From NCBI GenBank assembly GCA_037954235.1, contig JBBMOA010000003.1, forward strand, positions 13,692,723-13,756,722: 64,000 nucleotides of DNA, given 5' to 3'. The DNA is from Aulostomus chinensis (taxonomy: Eukaryota; Chordata; Actinopteri; Syngnathiformes; Aulostomidae). Both the position numbers and the translations under genes were made by a program. Positions 1 to 11,231 of the stretch are shown piece after piece; the stretch's first letter is position 1, and the number at the start of each line of letters is the position of its first letter. The notes under the pieces were generated by a model. The model was not told the origin of the DNA. It worked only from the letters and a program-made list of their open reading frames with translations, and searched no databases.

Positions 1-2481
1 AAAAAACTCACTACACTTAATTTAAGACAGACACTTAACTTGTCTCAGCGAGATACAGGGGCTTGTCTCCAACTTATTTCAACAAATAATTTTTGTTTAC
101 TGCGTTGGCATTTTCCCCCTTTAGTTATTACGAGCTAAAGTCTTGCTGTTTTTGTTTTTGTACTGTCTATGTGAAGTCTTCTCCTCATGGAATAAGCAAA
201 ATGTTTCCTTTAAATACACAGTCTTCAAAATAAGCCCCTTTGTGTCACTGAGACGCTTCTTATTAAATGTTTTGGTCTCTTTTGTATGGTAGAAATTAGG
301 CAAAAATAGTTTGCCAGACTTTGATTTTTGTACTGCAGAGTAATCGACTGAAGCAGTCAGATCCAGGCTCCAGCAGGAGTGTGACGGTGGCAGTGGATCC
401 TGGCCCATGACAATCAGATGTATATTTATGCAAACGGAGAGTAACAGAAGTGGTGAAATGATGGAAATTACGGCAGAGATGACATCAAAATACAGAGGAA
501 TCACAATAAGAGTCCTAGTCAGGCAGGAGTATACAAAATAGTTTCCTGTACAGGAGCGTCACCTGCGTATAACCTTTATATTTCACTGCCTGATGACTCC
601 TTATTCAGGTGTCCTCCTTGAAATTATTACTCCAACATGTAAAAACGGAACAACTGTTCCTCTATAAGGTACATTGAATGTTAACAAGCGGCTCAGCTCC
701 GAGTGATACGCGATTCTTCGTGTGGGTTACACACTATAACACGAGTATCTATGCACATCCAGGTTCAACGAGCAGCGTGATTACTGGTGTGGAGATGTTC
801 ACTATTGGACATGAGAGGGGAAAATTCTCCTCTGAGGTTCTTTTAAGATGTGATAAAAGAGCTACGTGTGATGGAAAATTGCCTGAAAGCCCAATAAACT
901 CAAGTGAATCACAAATTGCATCAGGGATGCTTCAACTTAAATAGGTTTCTGAGCTGTACTTTACAAGGTAATTTATCTCAACAAAGCAGAGAATGATTAC
1001 TGTCACCCCCCCCCCCCCCCAGCTACAGTTTTGGTTTTTATGACGCAGCTTTTCACATATTTGGTGCGGTGTCACAGAACATAAAATTGTTAAATTACCT
1101 GGACACCCTGCAGTCTAAAGGCTTATTTTACTTTAATGACACAAAATGATTGTGCAGCCCTGTAATGATGATCAATAATCACAGCAGTGCAGCACTCCAA
1201 CCACAGCTCTTAACAAGCCACATGCTGTGGACCAACATTTTTGTTTTCGCAGGGTTGGTTAATTAGCTGCGCTCAGACTTTGATTGTGGTTCAGAAGTGC
1301 AAAAACTGGATTCTTGGCGTGAAAAGAAAAACATGCTTATTACAACATGAGTCAAAATACACTTAAACTTGGAGCTGTAAAAACGATTCATAAGAGGATG
1401 AGACTGTAGAAATTAAAGTGTCCTCACCACACGGGTGAGCTATGAATGCTTTTCTTTCTTTCAGGTCTGTTTAATGTTTGAACAAATTGTGGATGGTGTG
1501 ACTTTATTATTAAAAATATATTCTCATGAAAAGAAAGACTTATCTCATACTGTAATGTTGGAAGGGTAATGTTGTGAATTCACGTATTCCTTATACAATA
1601 TGGATTCCTACAACTCACTTTCTACAATTAAATGACTTGTTTAAATCTTGTAACTTGTATCACATTGAAGTGCCTTTCAAATACACAACTTTAGTTTTGA
1701 TAGGTTTTAATACAACATGGCTGCAGCGAAGGTGAGTATTAAGCTGCTTATATACTTCAATTATCAGCATCTGCAGGACGAAAACTACAAAATATGGTCA
1801 CAAAAGGTCATAACAAGTAACAGCGGTCAAATTCTGTGATGCATTTTGCATCAGGTGAAAATGGCAATCATATTGTGCATAAAATGACATTATTGACTGA
1901 TAACATAATTAGTCGGATAGAAAATGAGAGTTTTTCCCAACAGAATTCTTGAAATCCTCATCTGATGTGAAACTGTCAAACAGCACCACCCCGTGGCAGG
2001 TTAAGTTACTGACAAATTTGCTCAATAAGAGAATAAACCTTGAAAATGCAGTTTACCAGACAGGAAACAGAAGATCGTACTGTCCAGAAGTACCTGAACA
2101 ACCTGTGGTCCTTTGAATCGTCACATTAGTGCAGTAAATGTGTATTTTATCATGTTCAAAGTGTCTCATTCAAGCATGGCAAGGTGACAGTGAGCGATCA
2201 TCAGTGTAACACTGAACAAGCTCAATGGAATTCCTGCCACGAATAATTATTCTGTTGACACCGGTGCTTGTCCCTACAAAGGGTCTACCTGGGAATGAAC
2301 ACAAAGTTCCCTGAGTAAGTTTGGCTCATGGCATCTATAGACTGAAATACTACGCAAGAAGGCTAACTGCAATCTCAGAGTCAGGAACAGTTTGTGGCAT
2401 TTAATTTCATAATTTAGATCATACTATGTGATGTAACTGGAGGAGAAGCTAATCAGGTAGCTCATGGCTCCCTCTGAGGCT
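1..2481. other. Intergenic DNA, no gene recognised
   Basis: No open frame here resembles a protein family I know. A 127-codon frame on the minus strand (121-504) starts with a hydrophobic stretch but has no recognisable motif and no convincing splice context, so I treat it as chance. The only distinct feature is a run of 15 C at 1006-1020. Confidence 0.5.
1006..1020. repeat. Poly-C tract (15 bp)
   Basis: An uninterrupted run of 15 cytosines. Its exact length is likely to vary between individuals or to be a sequencing error hotspot. Confidence 0.95.
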
Positions 2482-2553
2482 CAATCAGCATCGTCCCCAC
2501 TTGCATGTCTTTGGACTGTGGGAGGAGGCCGGAGTACCCAGAGAGAACCCACG
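2482..2553 (-). mobile_element. SINE fragment (reverse orientation)
   Basis: The stretch contains CTTTGGACTGTGGGAGGA, then GGAGTACCCAGAGAGAACCC. This is the reverse complement of the internal part of the SINE seen complete at 7604-7985 (CCTCCCACAGTCCAAAGACA on the sense strand). Neither the tRNA-like head nor the ATGG tail is present, so this is a short internal remnant. Confidence 0.8.
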
Positions 2554-3334
2554 CCGATTTATTTTAAAAGAGGTTTTAGTCAAAGGAAGTCTTTCAAAGA
2601 AAAGGAAAAAAATTCAAGTAGCAAAAAATTTTAGCACAATATCGAGTTTCCATTTACAGTGAGAAATGCAGTTTTAAATTGGTAAAAGCTGTTTCTTTTC
2701 TGTTCATTCAGATTTCCTGTCAAACTGAAGAAATTAAAGAGTCCATAGTTAAAGGGGATGAAGGAGGGGTCCAGACAGTAAATAATACTTTGTTTAGTTT
2801 AGAACCTACACTCACTAGCCAAATTTCTAACATATGTCTTTGTGTAACACTTATCTAACTACAGACTCGCAAATACAGACGCGCTAACTCTCTTGTTCAC
2901 ACTCACATTGGGTTGGGATGGAGTGTTTTATCCATGATGGGACAAGGGACCTCATGGGATCCATTTGTATCCTGCTGTCACACACACATCAAATTTCAGT
3001 GTTAAATATAAACATATTAGCTGATAATACATATTTGAATATATGTTGATACTTGAAATACTATACTCACACACACACAGACACTGATACCAACAAAATA
3101 ATTCTGCATTGCCATTGTATGCCTCCATGATGTGTGGTTGTCAAAGTGACCTTGAGATTCCAAAATCCTTTCAGTTTATCCTCGAGCCCCAGAGGAAGCG
3201 TTGGCCAGATTTAAAGAAATTCCTTCAAGGCATTCCTGAGATATCACATGAACCAGCATTGCCTCCAGTAAACAGCTGTCGAGGAGGAAAGGACATACAG
3301 TACACAAATAACTCATAATAACCACTCATGTAAA

Positions 3335-3344
3335 CACAAACACA

Positions 3345-3409
<65 letters not shown>
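3335..3409. repeat. (CA)n microsatellite
   Basis: An interrupted CA run at the left becomes a pure CA run from about 3349 to 3409. Open frames reading VCVCVC through it on the other strand are artefacts. Confidence 0.95.
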
Positions 3410-3411
<2 letters not shown>

Positions 3412-3741
3412 ATCAAATCAAGCCCTTGCTGTAACCCTGATGTTGAGCCACATCCTGATGTCCTGTCCATGATTTCTGCAGCAATAACAGATGTTTGCAG
3501 ACCTCCTTGGACTACAGAGACTGTTTTACAAACTTTGGAGTGAAGCTGTATTAGAAAGAAAGTGTTGATAGAGCAGTCAAAAAGTGGAACGGAGGTGACA
3601 GAGACAGGGATGATGGAGGATATTTGAACACATCTTGAGACTCATTGCATCAAATTAAAGCTGTAAGGATGTATTGATAAGGATTTTCATGGTAGCTTTG
3701 AGCTTTTCCTCCTCACATGCACCTGGAAGGTCCAGGAAGAG

Positions 3742-3743
<2 letters not shown>

Positions 3744-3772
<29 letters not shown>
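3744..3772. repeat. (TG)n microsatellite
   Basis: A pure TG dinucleotide run, in opposite strand sense to the CA run about 350 bp upstream. Confidence 0.95.
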
Positions 3773-3776
<4 letters not shown>

Positions 3777-3814
3777 TACAAAAGTCAAACAGGAAGATGA
3801 GTGCAAACATTGCG

Positions 3815-4140
3815 GAGTTAGCACCACACCTGTAGCGGCAACCTATAGGCCCAACACCTACAGAATTGACTTAATGCTACAACATGCATGAAGCAGCAAG
3901 CTACCAGTATATACAAATAAGATGAAGTAGCAAATACGTATTAACTCAACACCCATAGCTACCAGCCAAAACTAATGCCACACATGAAGCAGCAAGCTAA
4001 CATTAGCACTAGCTGCAAGTTAGCTGTGGTAAAACGCATTAAGTAGCAAACTACCGGTAACACCACTCACCCCAGAGGTGAGCTAATATTAGCACCATGC
4101 ATGTAGCGGCATGCTACTATTAGCATCATACACTTTTAAC
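3815..4140. repeat. Degenerate GCTA/AGCAGCAAGCTAC tandem repeat
   Basis: Words such as ATGAAGCAGCAAGCTA, GCTAACATTAGCAC and CATGCATGTAGCGGCA recur at uneven spacings of about 40-50 bp. The repeat is too diverged for a firm consensus. It looks like an old tandem repeat with small internal palindromes. Confidence 0.5.
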
Positions 4141-4548
4141 ATTAAACTAGACCGAAGACAGAAGCACAACAACCATAGACATGGCTGAGATTAAAAATAC
4201 GAAGTGAGACGAACCTCAGATATGACCAACGTTTGGATTTGTGGCAACAACACAAGTGTTTATACAACATGGACAATGACCAAGACAAGTCGATTGTGGT
4301 ATGTTTATACATCATGTCCAGTAAAACATACAACAATGGATGCTCATTGTCCATCATTTTTGTTTATCCTCAAATCCAGCAGCAGACAACCTAGTAGCAA
4401 ACTAGGGAGCTAGCAATGTAGCTTGAAACCAGTGATTTTAGGGACAGCAGGTGCCTTTGAGCTTCCCAGCAGCAGAAGGGAACCCTCTGGGCCTTCAAGG
4501 TATTCAGTGAAAGCCAAAAAAAAAGTACTGAAAGAATTGAAAGAATTT

Positions 4549-4621
4549 TTGTACTATTAATTTTATATATATATGTGCTGTGTGTGTGTGTATGTATGTA
4601 TGTATAAAATTAATAGTACAA
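4549..4621. repeat. 19-bp inverted repeat around a TG/TA-rich loop
   Basis: TTGTACTATTAATTTTATA at 4549-4567 is matched by its exact reverse complement at 4603-4621. The 35-bp loop is made of TA, TG and TATG repeats. It could be a small foldback element, or the result of replication slippage at the adjoining TA microsatellite. Confidence 0.8.
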
Positions 4622-4638
4622 AGGGTTAGGGTTTTAGG

Positions 4639-4641
<3 letters not shown>

Positions 4642-4700
<59 letters not shown>

Positions 4701-4734
4701 TCTATATCTATATCTATATAGATATAGATGTAAA
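4642..4734. repeat. (TA)n / (CA)n / TATATC microsatellite
   Basis: About 23 TA units are followed by a short CA run and then by CTATAT and GATATA repeats that are nearly palindromic. Confidence 0.9.
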
Positions 4735-5452
4735 AACATATTCATGGAGTTGAATCATGACATCTGCTGGGTATTTGTGAATACCAAGGACAACATAAAG
4801 TAACATAACAGTGAATGAGTAGACGGAAGACAGACAGAAGACAAAGACACAGGACGCTTTATACAGCAGCAACAGAGTGGGAGCGAGGGAAGAAGAGGAA
4901 GACCCTGTGACCCTGTCGACCATCACCTGACTTGCCAGGATTGGTGCAAGCTAGCAAGAGCTACCTGCACGTTTTCAAGTTAGCAGCTACAGTCGCTATT
5001 CGCGGCTAACGGGCAACCCACGCACCAGCAAGCTGTACTGCTGGGACTGTAAACTTTCAAATCCAGACGAGGGGCCCTGGTCCAGCGCCCTATTTAACAA
5101 TGTAAGTTGGCTAACCAAAGCAGCAATGAAGCACCAATCTACCCCTGGACAACTGCCTGCCACCATCTCCGTGAAAACATTTGGGGACACATAGACCTGC
5201 CGTTGAGTGGGCAATAGCTGAGAGAGACAGATGTGTAAAACCAGATGGTGAGTTTGGGCTGGGACAGAAATATGTGGCACTAGAGACTGAATTTGAATCA
5301 TTTATATTTGAATTTGAATTGCTCAACTTGAATCACTGCATTGAAATTCATCTGAATAGCATAATTTTAAATGTAATTTATTTGTATATGTATGTAATGT
5401 ATTTGAATCATATGAAATTAAATTCAGTTGCTCTGACAATTAGCAATGAATC

Positions 5453-6312
5453 GATTAGCTCTGAAACTGTATTTAATCCTCACTGGAGATTCAACTCCAG
5501 GGTTTCTGCCAGTGTACCTGATTGCAAGCCCTAGGCTTGAGCATTGGAGATTTTAAAAATGTTTTTAAGATGTGTTTGTTTTTTAAACTAGAGTTTAAAC
5601 ATGGGGCAGCCCAGTTGGGAACATGGATGTAATTGTTAGAAAGCCGTAGCATTTTTGTTGAAGAGCAGTCTTGACACACCAGCAGTGCTTTAGCTGCAGT
5701 GTGCAAGCTAACGGCTAACATAGGGTTTACCCCATCACAGTGAGCTTGCAGAGTGAGGGAGGGAGCAGCAGCTGTAGTGTTCACTGTCAGGGCTGACGGA
5801 GGTTCTGCTGATGATGGGACAGAACAGGCTGAGCAGTATAAACAGAACGCCTTTGGAATGTTACTTGTATTTTATGCCATATTTTGCGATTAAAAAAAAT
5901 AAATTATGCATCCTTTGAGCAAAGCAGAGTTCCTGAATTTTGTGTGGACACATTTTTTGCAGATTGTAGTGACATGATGATGAGCTGCCGTTTATTCCAT
6001 GGAGCAGTAATGGTGTCACAGAGCTTTTCAATCAGTACTGATAGGAACTTTAGTCTGATTTATTTTGATCTATTTTGTTGTTAAAATGGATGTTGAATAA
6101 ATTACTTTCTTGTGATAATTTCGTAGTCATATTCTCAAATCTTTCGTCTTTCTGTACTTAGCATGTTCCAGCCCAGCCACCACACTGTAACTGTAGTTAT
6201 AAAAACAGTCTAAAATGCATTTAAAAAAAACGTTCCCTGATGCTTGCAATACACTGGCGGAAACCCTGAGTACATAGAGAGTTGAATCTCCAGTGAGGAT
6301 CAAATGCAGTTT
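5453..6312. mobile_element. hAT-like non-autonomous inverted-repeat element
   Basis: Two arms face each other. The left arm (5453-5540) reads AGCTCTGAAACTG, CCTCACTGGAGATTCAACTC, then CAGGGTTTCTGCCAGTGTA from 5498. The right arm (6228-6312) is its reverse complement with few mismatches plus an extra segment of about 10 bp next to the CAGGG end. The inner pair CAGGGTTTC...GCCAG (5498) and CTGGCGGAAACCCTG (ending 6268) resembles hAT terminal inverted repeats, giving an element of 771 bp. The outer matching arms make the true ends uncertain, and no clean 8-bp target duplication flanks the inner ends. The interior has no transposase. The hAT assignment rests only on the CAGGG start. Confidence 0.55.
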
Positions 6313-6342
6313 CAGAGCGAATTGGTTCAGTTTCATGATATA

Positions 6343-6444
6343 ACATTCAATTTCAAATTTATTGGAATTCAGCTTCCAACCAATACATTCAATTTCAAAT
6401 TTATTGGAATTCAGCTTCCAACCAATACATTCAATTTCAAATTC
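6343..6444. repeat. 42-bp tandem repeat, about 2.4 copies
   Basis: ACATTCAATTTCAAAT starts at 6343, 6385 and 6427, spaced exactly 42 bp, with TTATTGGAATTCAGCTTCC between. It lies just outside the right arm of the inverted-repeat element. The DNA outside the left arm also has many TTTGAATT words, so both may be sub-terminal parts of a larger element. Confidence 0.9.
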
Positions 6445-6954
6445 TGCTATTCAGATTCAATTTTTTTCTCTCGAAATTATGCAACTTTTGATGAAATTAT
6501 TACTGGAAGAAATGTAAAGCTTGCATTAGTAATGTCATTCCTTTTAGATTGTTATTAATCAGACAGCTGATATGTACATGATGTGTTTGTTGAAGTCATC
6601 TGCTAATGCAGCTCCACCGAGAGTGGCAGCACGGACCCAGAGCCACAGCAGCAGAGGTGAATTTGTAATGAAGTGATATTCATTTAGTGAGGACACAACT
6701 TTTTTCAATGATTGTCTGGTTTTCTGTATTTTATATATTACGCAGCAGCACAGACCCAGAGCCACAGCAGCAGCACAGAACTGAATTTGTAAGATGAAGT
6801 TTACTGTAGGCCTAAACCTACAAATTGCATCCAGTTTTACAGCCAGTGAGGCCAGTGAAAAATGGCTGAGCATAACTTACAAAGAGCTTGTGCCTTTTCC
6901 TATTTCGCCTCTGGAGGCATTTGTTTTATACTTTTGGCAGAAATATTAAATCTA

Positions 6955-7384
6955 CATTACCCTCTTCAGTTTGCCTATGGGGTAGATGGTGGCGTGGAGA
7001 ATGCCATTCTGTACCTCCTGAGTCAAGCCCACTGGCAACTGGATAAGGGAAGTGGCACAGTAAGAGTCCTTCTTCTGGATTTCACAAGTGCCTTCAACAC
7101 AATCCAGCCCCTTATGCTCCAGGACAAACTCCTTAGGATGCGAGTGGACCCCTGCCTGGTGTCCCTGATCCACAGCTACCTGTCAAACAGACCACAGTAC
7201 GTCAGGTTGAAGAATGTCAAGTCTGACACTGTGGTCAGTTGTACAGGAGCACCGCAGGGGACCACTGGCCCCTCTCGCTTGCACCCTATACACCTCAGAC
7301 TTCTGTTACCACTCGGAGCTGTGTCACATGAAGAAGTTTGCTGATGACACAGCCATCATGGGGTGTATCAGAGAGGGCCGAGGT
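6955..7384 (+). pseudogene. LINE reverse transcriptase fragment, frameshifted
   Basis: The translation shows the order expected of a non-LTR retrotransposon reverse transcriptase. QFAYGVDGGVENAILYLL begins near 6967. Block A is LLLDFTSAFNTI (7069-7104) with its catalytic Asp. YLSNRPQYVRL follows, then block B GAPQG (7246-7260), and block C FADDTAI (7337-7357) with the Asp-Asp pair. Blocks A and B lie in one frame and block C in the next, so an indel just after 7260 breaks the protein. Nothing upstream of the fingers region and nothing past block C is recognisable. The motifs fit the L2/CR1/Rex-type LINEs common in fish, but the exact clade cannot be fixed by eye. Confidence 0.8.
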
Positions 7385-7603
7385 TGGAGTAGTAGGAGGA
7401 GAGAAGATGAGGAGGGCGTCATGAGCTAGGACAGTGGACATCTGCTTATTACTAATATCATTAGAACAAAGATACATAAACATATTGTGCATGCTATGAT
7501 ATTATATGTGATTACATATAAATTACAACATAAGAAGCTAGTTAATCATTTATTTACTGTTATTTATACTATACTAAGTCTATATATTACATGTTATATT
7601 GTA

Positions 7604-7985
7604 GGGCAGCACGGTGGTGCAGTGGTTCGCACTGTCGCCTCACAGCAAGAAGGTTCAGGGTTTGAGTCCCGGCTCCATCACAGGATCTTTCTGTGTGGAG
7701 TCTCCATGTTCTCCCTGTTCCTGTGTGGGTTCTCTCTGGTACTCCAGCTTCCTCCCACAGTCCAAAGACATCCAGAGAGGACGAGGCTGATTGATACTCT
7801 AAATTGACCGTAGGTGTGACTGTGAGTGTGAATGGTTGTCTGTCTCTATGTGTTGGTCCTGTGATGGACTGGTGACCTGTCCAGGGTGAACCCCACCTCA
7901 TGCCCGAAAGCTGCTGGGATAGACTCCAGCCCCCCCGCGACCCTTAACAGGATAAGCAGAAGATGATGGATGGATGGATGGATGG
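7604..7985 (+). mobile_element. Full-length tRNA-derived SINE-like element
   Basis: The copy begins GGGCAGCACGGTGGTGCAGT. It carries an A-box match TGGTGCAGTGG and a B-box-like GGTTTGAGTCC 33 bp later, one base from GGTTCGANTCC. A tRNA-unrelated body follows (CCTCCCACAGTCCAAAGACA, then a CTGTCCAGGGTGAACCCC region), and it ends in an ATGG microsatellite (7964-7985). From memory, this is a family widespread in teleost genomes. It is the reference for the palindromic SINE halves in the array: its order of blocks shows which centre orientation is ancestral. No clear target-site duplication is visible. Confidence 0.8.
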
Positions 7986-8814
7986 AATGTTTAATCTTTA
8001 TTTGCTACATGTGGTCCTATTGAAGGCCCAGGGTCCGGGTCCATGGTTTGCCACTACCCAGCAGGTTCTGCACCCTCTGTTCCGGTGCGATGACATTTGC
8101 ATCGTTCAACTCCATGCTGGAGGACCATTTCAGGTAAGTGGACCTCCCTCATTCACATTTTCATTGTCCCCCATTAACTAAATTAATAAGTGAAGATTTA
8201 GATAAAATCATGAGTAAAATAACGAAATATCACCTGAATGGTGTTCCGCTGGAGCCGCTTCTCACAGAGACACCCAGTATTCCTACGGCCCCACCCACTA
8301 GGCCTGGGTGCTAAAACAATAGCAATAATTATCGCAATATAAATATATTATAAGTTTGAAAAATAAAGTTTTATATTTTGGTGGTGTTTTTTAGGTTACA
8401 ATGCAGCATACTCTTATTTTGTAAAGCAGCTGTGAGTTGCGACATTTTTGACCTATTGCCCAGACCTCCCACCACCAGAGGAAAAAATGGCAGCTGAGAT
8501 TTCTTCTTATATTATCATCTAATAGCTGTTTGCATGACAGAACTGTGAGGTGAGTTGGAATCTGTGTTGAGTAAATAGGTTAAGTACATCAAATTACTAG
8601 CAGGTTATGCTGATTGGATGCAGTTGTATGCAATGCAGAGAGAAAAGCAGAAATGACCAGAAAGCCACAAAAACAGTGTCAGCTGGAGCGAGGAGACCCA
8701 ATATGTGTAAGTGGGTAATAACACAAGTTCCCCTCGTGTAACAGTGATGTCACAATTAGAAAATGCTAGAAAAATGACAGGTGGAGGAAGGGAGACAGAA
8801 ACAGCGCTTATTGA
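7986..8814. other. Intergenic DNA, nothing recognised
   Basis: I see no gene, RNA or named repeat here. A short open frame running from the SINE tail (7963-8181) has no family signature. Confidence 0.45.
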
Positions 8815-9400
8815 GCTTCATGCTGACAAACTTCCAAAAGAAGTTTATTTTGGAAAGTATCACGTATGAAGTAAGGGCATTCTTCCCAAAGCTGTTGAGG
8901 TTCTTCAAGGGCCAGGGGTTTGGGCACAGAGCTACGATGTGCAATCGTGAGAGGAGACGTGTGAAATGAGGTGGTGACCATGAGGATGGGAGGTGTGAAT
9001 GATTCACAAAGCCAAAATGTTGTAACTGTGGAGGTCAACGCAGAGCTACTGGGAGTGTGAAGCACTGCAAAGAGACGCCGCAGCACAACAAACGGCCAGA
9101 AAGAAGGTCTTTCATGCCTGTGCAGCGAACATGGCTGTGCAGGAGAAAGTGACTAACAATCATTGGTCAGAAAGTGGTGAAGTAGCAGAAGCAATAACTG
9201 CTTCTTCAGATGTCAAATCAGAAGTCAGACAGAATCCAGCCCCTCTTTCCTCTCTCAGCCCGTCAGAGCACCAAAGAGACTCAAAGCGAGGGGGGGGTTG
9301 CTCTTGCCTCCTCAGCCCTAACTCCAACTCCAGCTCCAGCTGCTATCACCCTTCCCCTCCAGATCCAGAAGAACTGGAGTTAAAATACTTCTATAAATAT
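8815..9400 (+). pseudogene. LINE ORF1 (gag-like, zinc-knuckle) remnant
   Basis: Reading frame 8781 gives TYEVRAFFPKLLRFFKGQGF, then GHRATMCNRERRRVK. After an in-frame TGA (8967-8969) come GGDHEDGRCE, a second TGA (9000-9002), and then KPKCCNCGGQRRATGSVKHC. This follows the layout of the nucleic-acid-binding ORF1 proteins of fish LINEs: a VRAY-PKPLRC segment, then successive CCHC knuckles with a GGDHEYG spacer. The first knuckle has lost cysteines (FFKGQGFGH), and the first TGA sits where a cysteine codon is expected. The final CCNCGG knuckle is best preserved. The open frame from 9131 to 9406 may be the decayed C-terminal part. The RT fragment at 6955-7384 lies upstream, so the two are unlikely to be one copy in normal order. 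Confidence 0.65.
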
Positions 9401-9603
9401 TATTAAGTAGCTGGGCTGGGCAACACAGCAGCTAAAGGCCCTCAGGTGGAGGTGGCCAGCAGGACGTCCCGCCTTCTGTCCGGAAATGTGGAACTTTAAT
9501 GCTCATATTTCACTGAAACTGGTTGCTCAAGTAGCTGGTTGATGTTATTATTGGTGGCTAGTTTACTCATGTTGTTACTGTTTGTTGTGTGTCTTAACCC
9601 CCA

Positions 9604-9893
9604 CCATTCCTCTTTCGCTCTCTGTGCTCATCTTTCTCTTTCCGTCATGTTCACATCCGCCGTCTTTCTATCGTTCTCTCTCCCTGTCTTTCTTGCTCTC
9701 TTTATCTCTGTCCGTCTCTTTCCTTCTCTCTTTTTCCCTTATCTGTCTTTGTTTGCCCCGCTCCCCTGCTCTCTTTCCCCCCAACCGGTCAAGGCAGATG
9801 TCCCACTGAGCCTGAACCTGCGCAACGTTCCTGCCTGTTAAAAGGAAGGTTTTCATTGCCACTGTCACAAGATGTGCTTGTTCATGGAGAAAT
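9604..9893. repeat. Pyrimidine tract joined to a dispersed fish repeat
   Basis: About 180 bp of CT-rich DNA (TCTTTCTCTTTCC and similar) runs into CCCCAACCGGTCAAGGCAGA, then GTTCCTGCCTGTTAAAAGGA and TTGCCACTGTCACAAG. The second part matches, from memory, a repeat segment found very often in percomorph fish genomes. Its parent element is not known to me. The open frames rich in Leu, Ser and Phe across the tract are artefacts of composition. Confidence 0.5.
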
Positions 9894-11231
9894 GTTATAA
9901 TGTTATAATTAGTGTGTGACTCAGTGGGCCTTAGGTAGCGTTCTATGGCGCCAGGCGGTTGGCGGATGTAGGTGCTGTGTGAATTCAGGATGTGTTCAGC
10001 CTCAGTTTAGTATTTACATGTCATCAGACTACAAACCCTTTAGACACCTAACCATTCACAGGTGTGTTTCTGGCTTAACGCCAACCAAACCACTCAGAGG
10101 TGTCTCCAATCATTTGTTACCTTTAAAGTCCAGGTTGCACCAGGACTGTGTGTGTGTGTGTGGGGGGGGGGGGTTCAGTGGCACACACATTTGACTGGGG
10201 AGAAGTGAACGCTTCTAATCTGAAGAAAGGGACATTTGGAGAGGACATTTTTAAGCATCAATAGAACCACATTCCAACGCCACCCATCTGCTAGGAGTTA
10301 TGGACAAAAGCATATTTTGTACAGTCACAGAGACAATGACCTTTGACCAGCAAACTGTAGCAAACTATATTAAGTTCATCCTTCAGTCCATGTTAAAGTA
10401 TGAGATGTTCGAAGAACATGACTTTATTATGAACTTTCTATGCTGTCACTCAGAGGCTGACTTCTGCTGACGTAGCACCGACTGCAGTTTACTGTATTTG
10501 AGACATCTAACCAAAACCACATTCAGAAAACTCCATTGACTATGGGATGAGGGAACGGCACGTTCAACAATGCTTACTTCATTTTCTGTTTAGGCTCCAT
10601 CAGCTGACATACTGACATGTCATAGCATATAAAATAAATCAGGGCTCTGTCCTGTGTAGTGTCTTGTAGTTGTACATTTCTGACTACGTATTTCAGCGGC
10701 GGTACCAGGAGCTCCAGGCAGTACTGTCAGCTACAGGTCCAACAGCAAGGATTCACTGTGATGAAACTACTCTCCAAATGATACCAATCTTAACCCTGTT
10801 TTGTGTTAGTGCTTAAGTTTAGATATAATTACAGTTTTATTTTTAGTTTCAACACAGAGCAGAATCCAGTTCAGGGCAATGCACATCCTTTAGTTACCTT
10901 CAACATGCACTAGATGATATGCCCAATTCTCTAAAAACTGCTATTTATTGAATGAATGTGAGATAACAAATGACACCAGTCCTGTTTTCTGTGTAAATGT
11001 TACAGCATTGGTTTTTCCTACTTTTAAACTTCTTTTGTGGGGATCTAAACTATGAAATTTGTATGGAAAGTGATTTTGTGATCAAATCCAATGTTGGAAG
11101 ATTGGGAAAATTGAAAAATTGGAATGAAAAATTCTCATTAAAGCTTTTTGCTACTTTTTAAATTACCATTTTATAATGAAAAATACAATTCTTTTTACCA
11201 ATTTGAATTCGCATGTCACTTGAGTCACTAA
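9894..11231. other. Intergenic DNA, no gene recognised
   Basis: No coding region or known repeat is supported apart from a TG run that changes into about 13 G at 10147-10173. Open frames are short and lack motifs. Confidence 0.5.
10147..10173. repeat. (TG)n-(G)n simple repeat
   Basis: A short TG run passes directly into a poly-G run, a typical simple-sequence junction. Confidence 0.9.

Larger units (their letters stand above)
2554..5452. other. Intergenic DNA with microsatellites
   Basis: No coding sequence is supported. The stretch holds the CA, TG and TA microsatellites, a degenerate repeat and a small inverted repeat listed separately. Short open frames overlap the repeats and are not credible genes. 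Confidence 0.5.

Noticed and set aside
121..504. A 127-codon minus-strand frame with a hydrophobic N-terminal part
   Set aside because: No recognisable family motif, low-complexity C-terminal part, and no supporting context.
1718..1742. ATGGCTGCAGCGAAG followed by GTGAGT, resembling a first coding exon (MAAAK) with a splice donor
   Set aside because: It is very short, set in AT-rich DNA, and no matching downstream exon could be found.
3225..3470. Frames with long VCVCVC runs
   Set aside because: These are translations of the CA microsatellite.
4621..4645. TTAGGG-like words (GGGTTAGGGTTTTAGGG) suggesting an interstitial telomere
   Set aside because: Only two or three imperfect units next to simple TA repeats, too short to be called telomeric.
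9539..9841. A 100-codon Leu/Ser/Phe-rich frame resembling a membrane protein
   Set aside because: It is the translation of a CT-rich tract that runs into a dispersed repeat.
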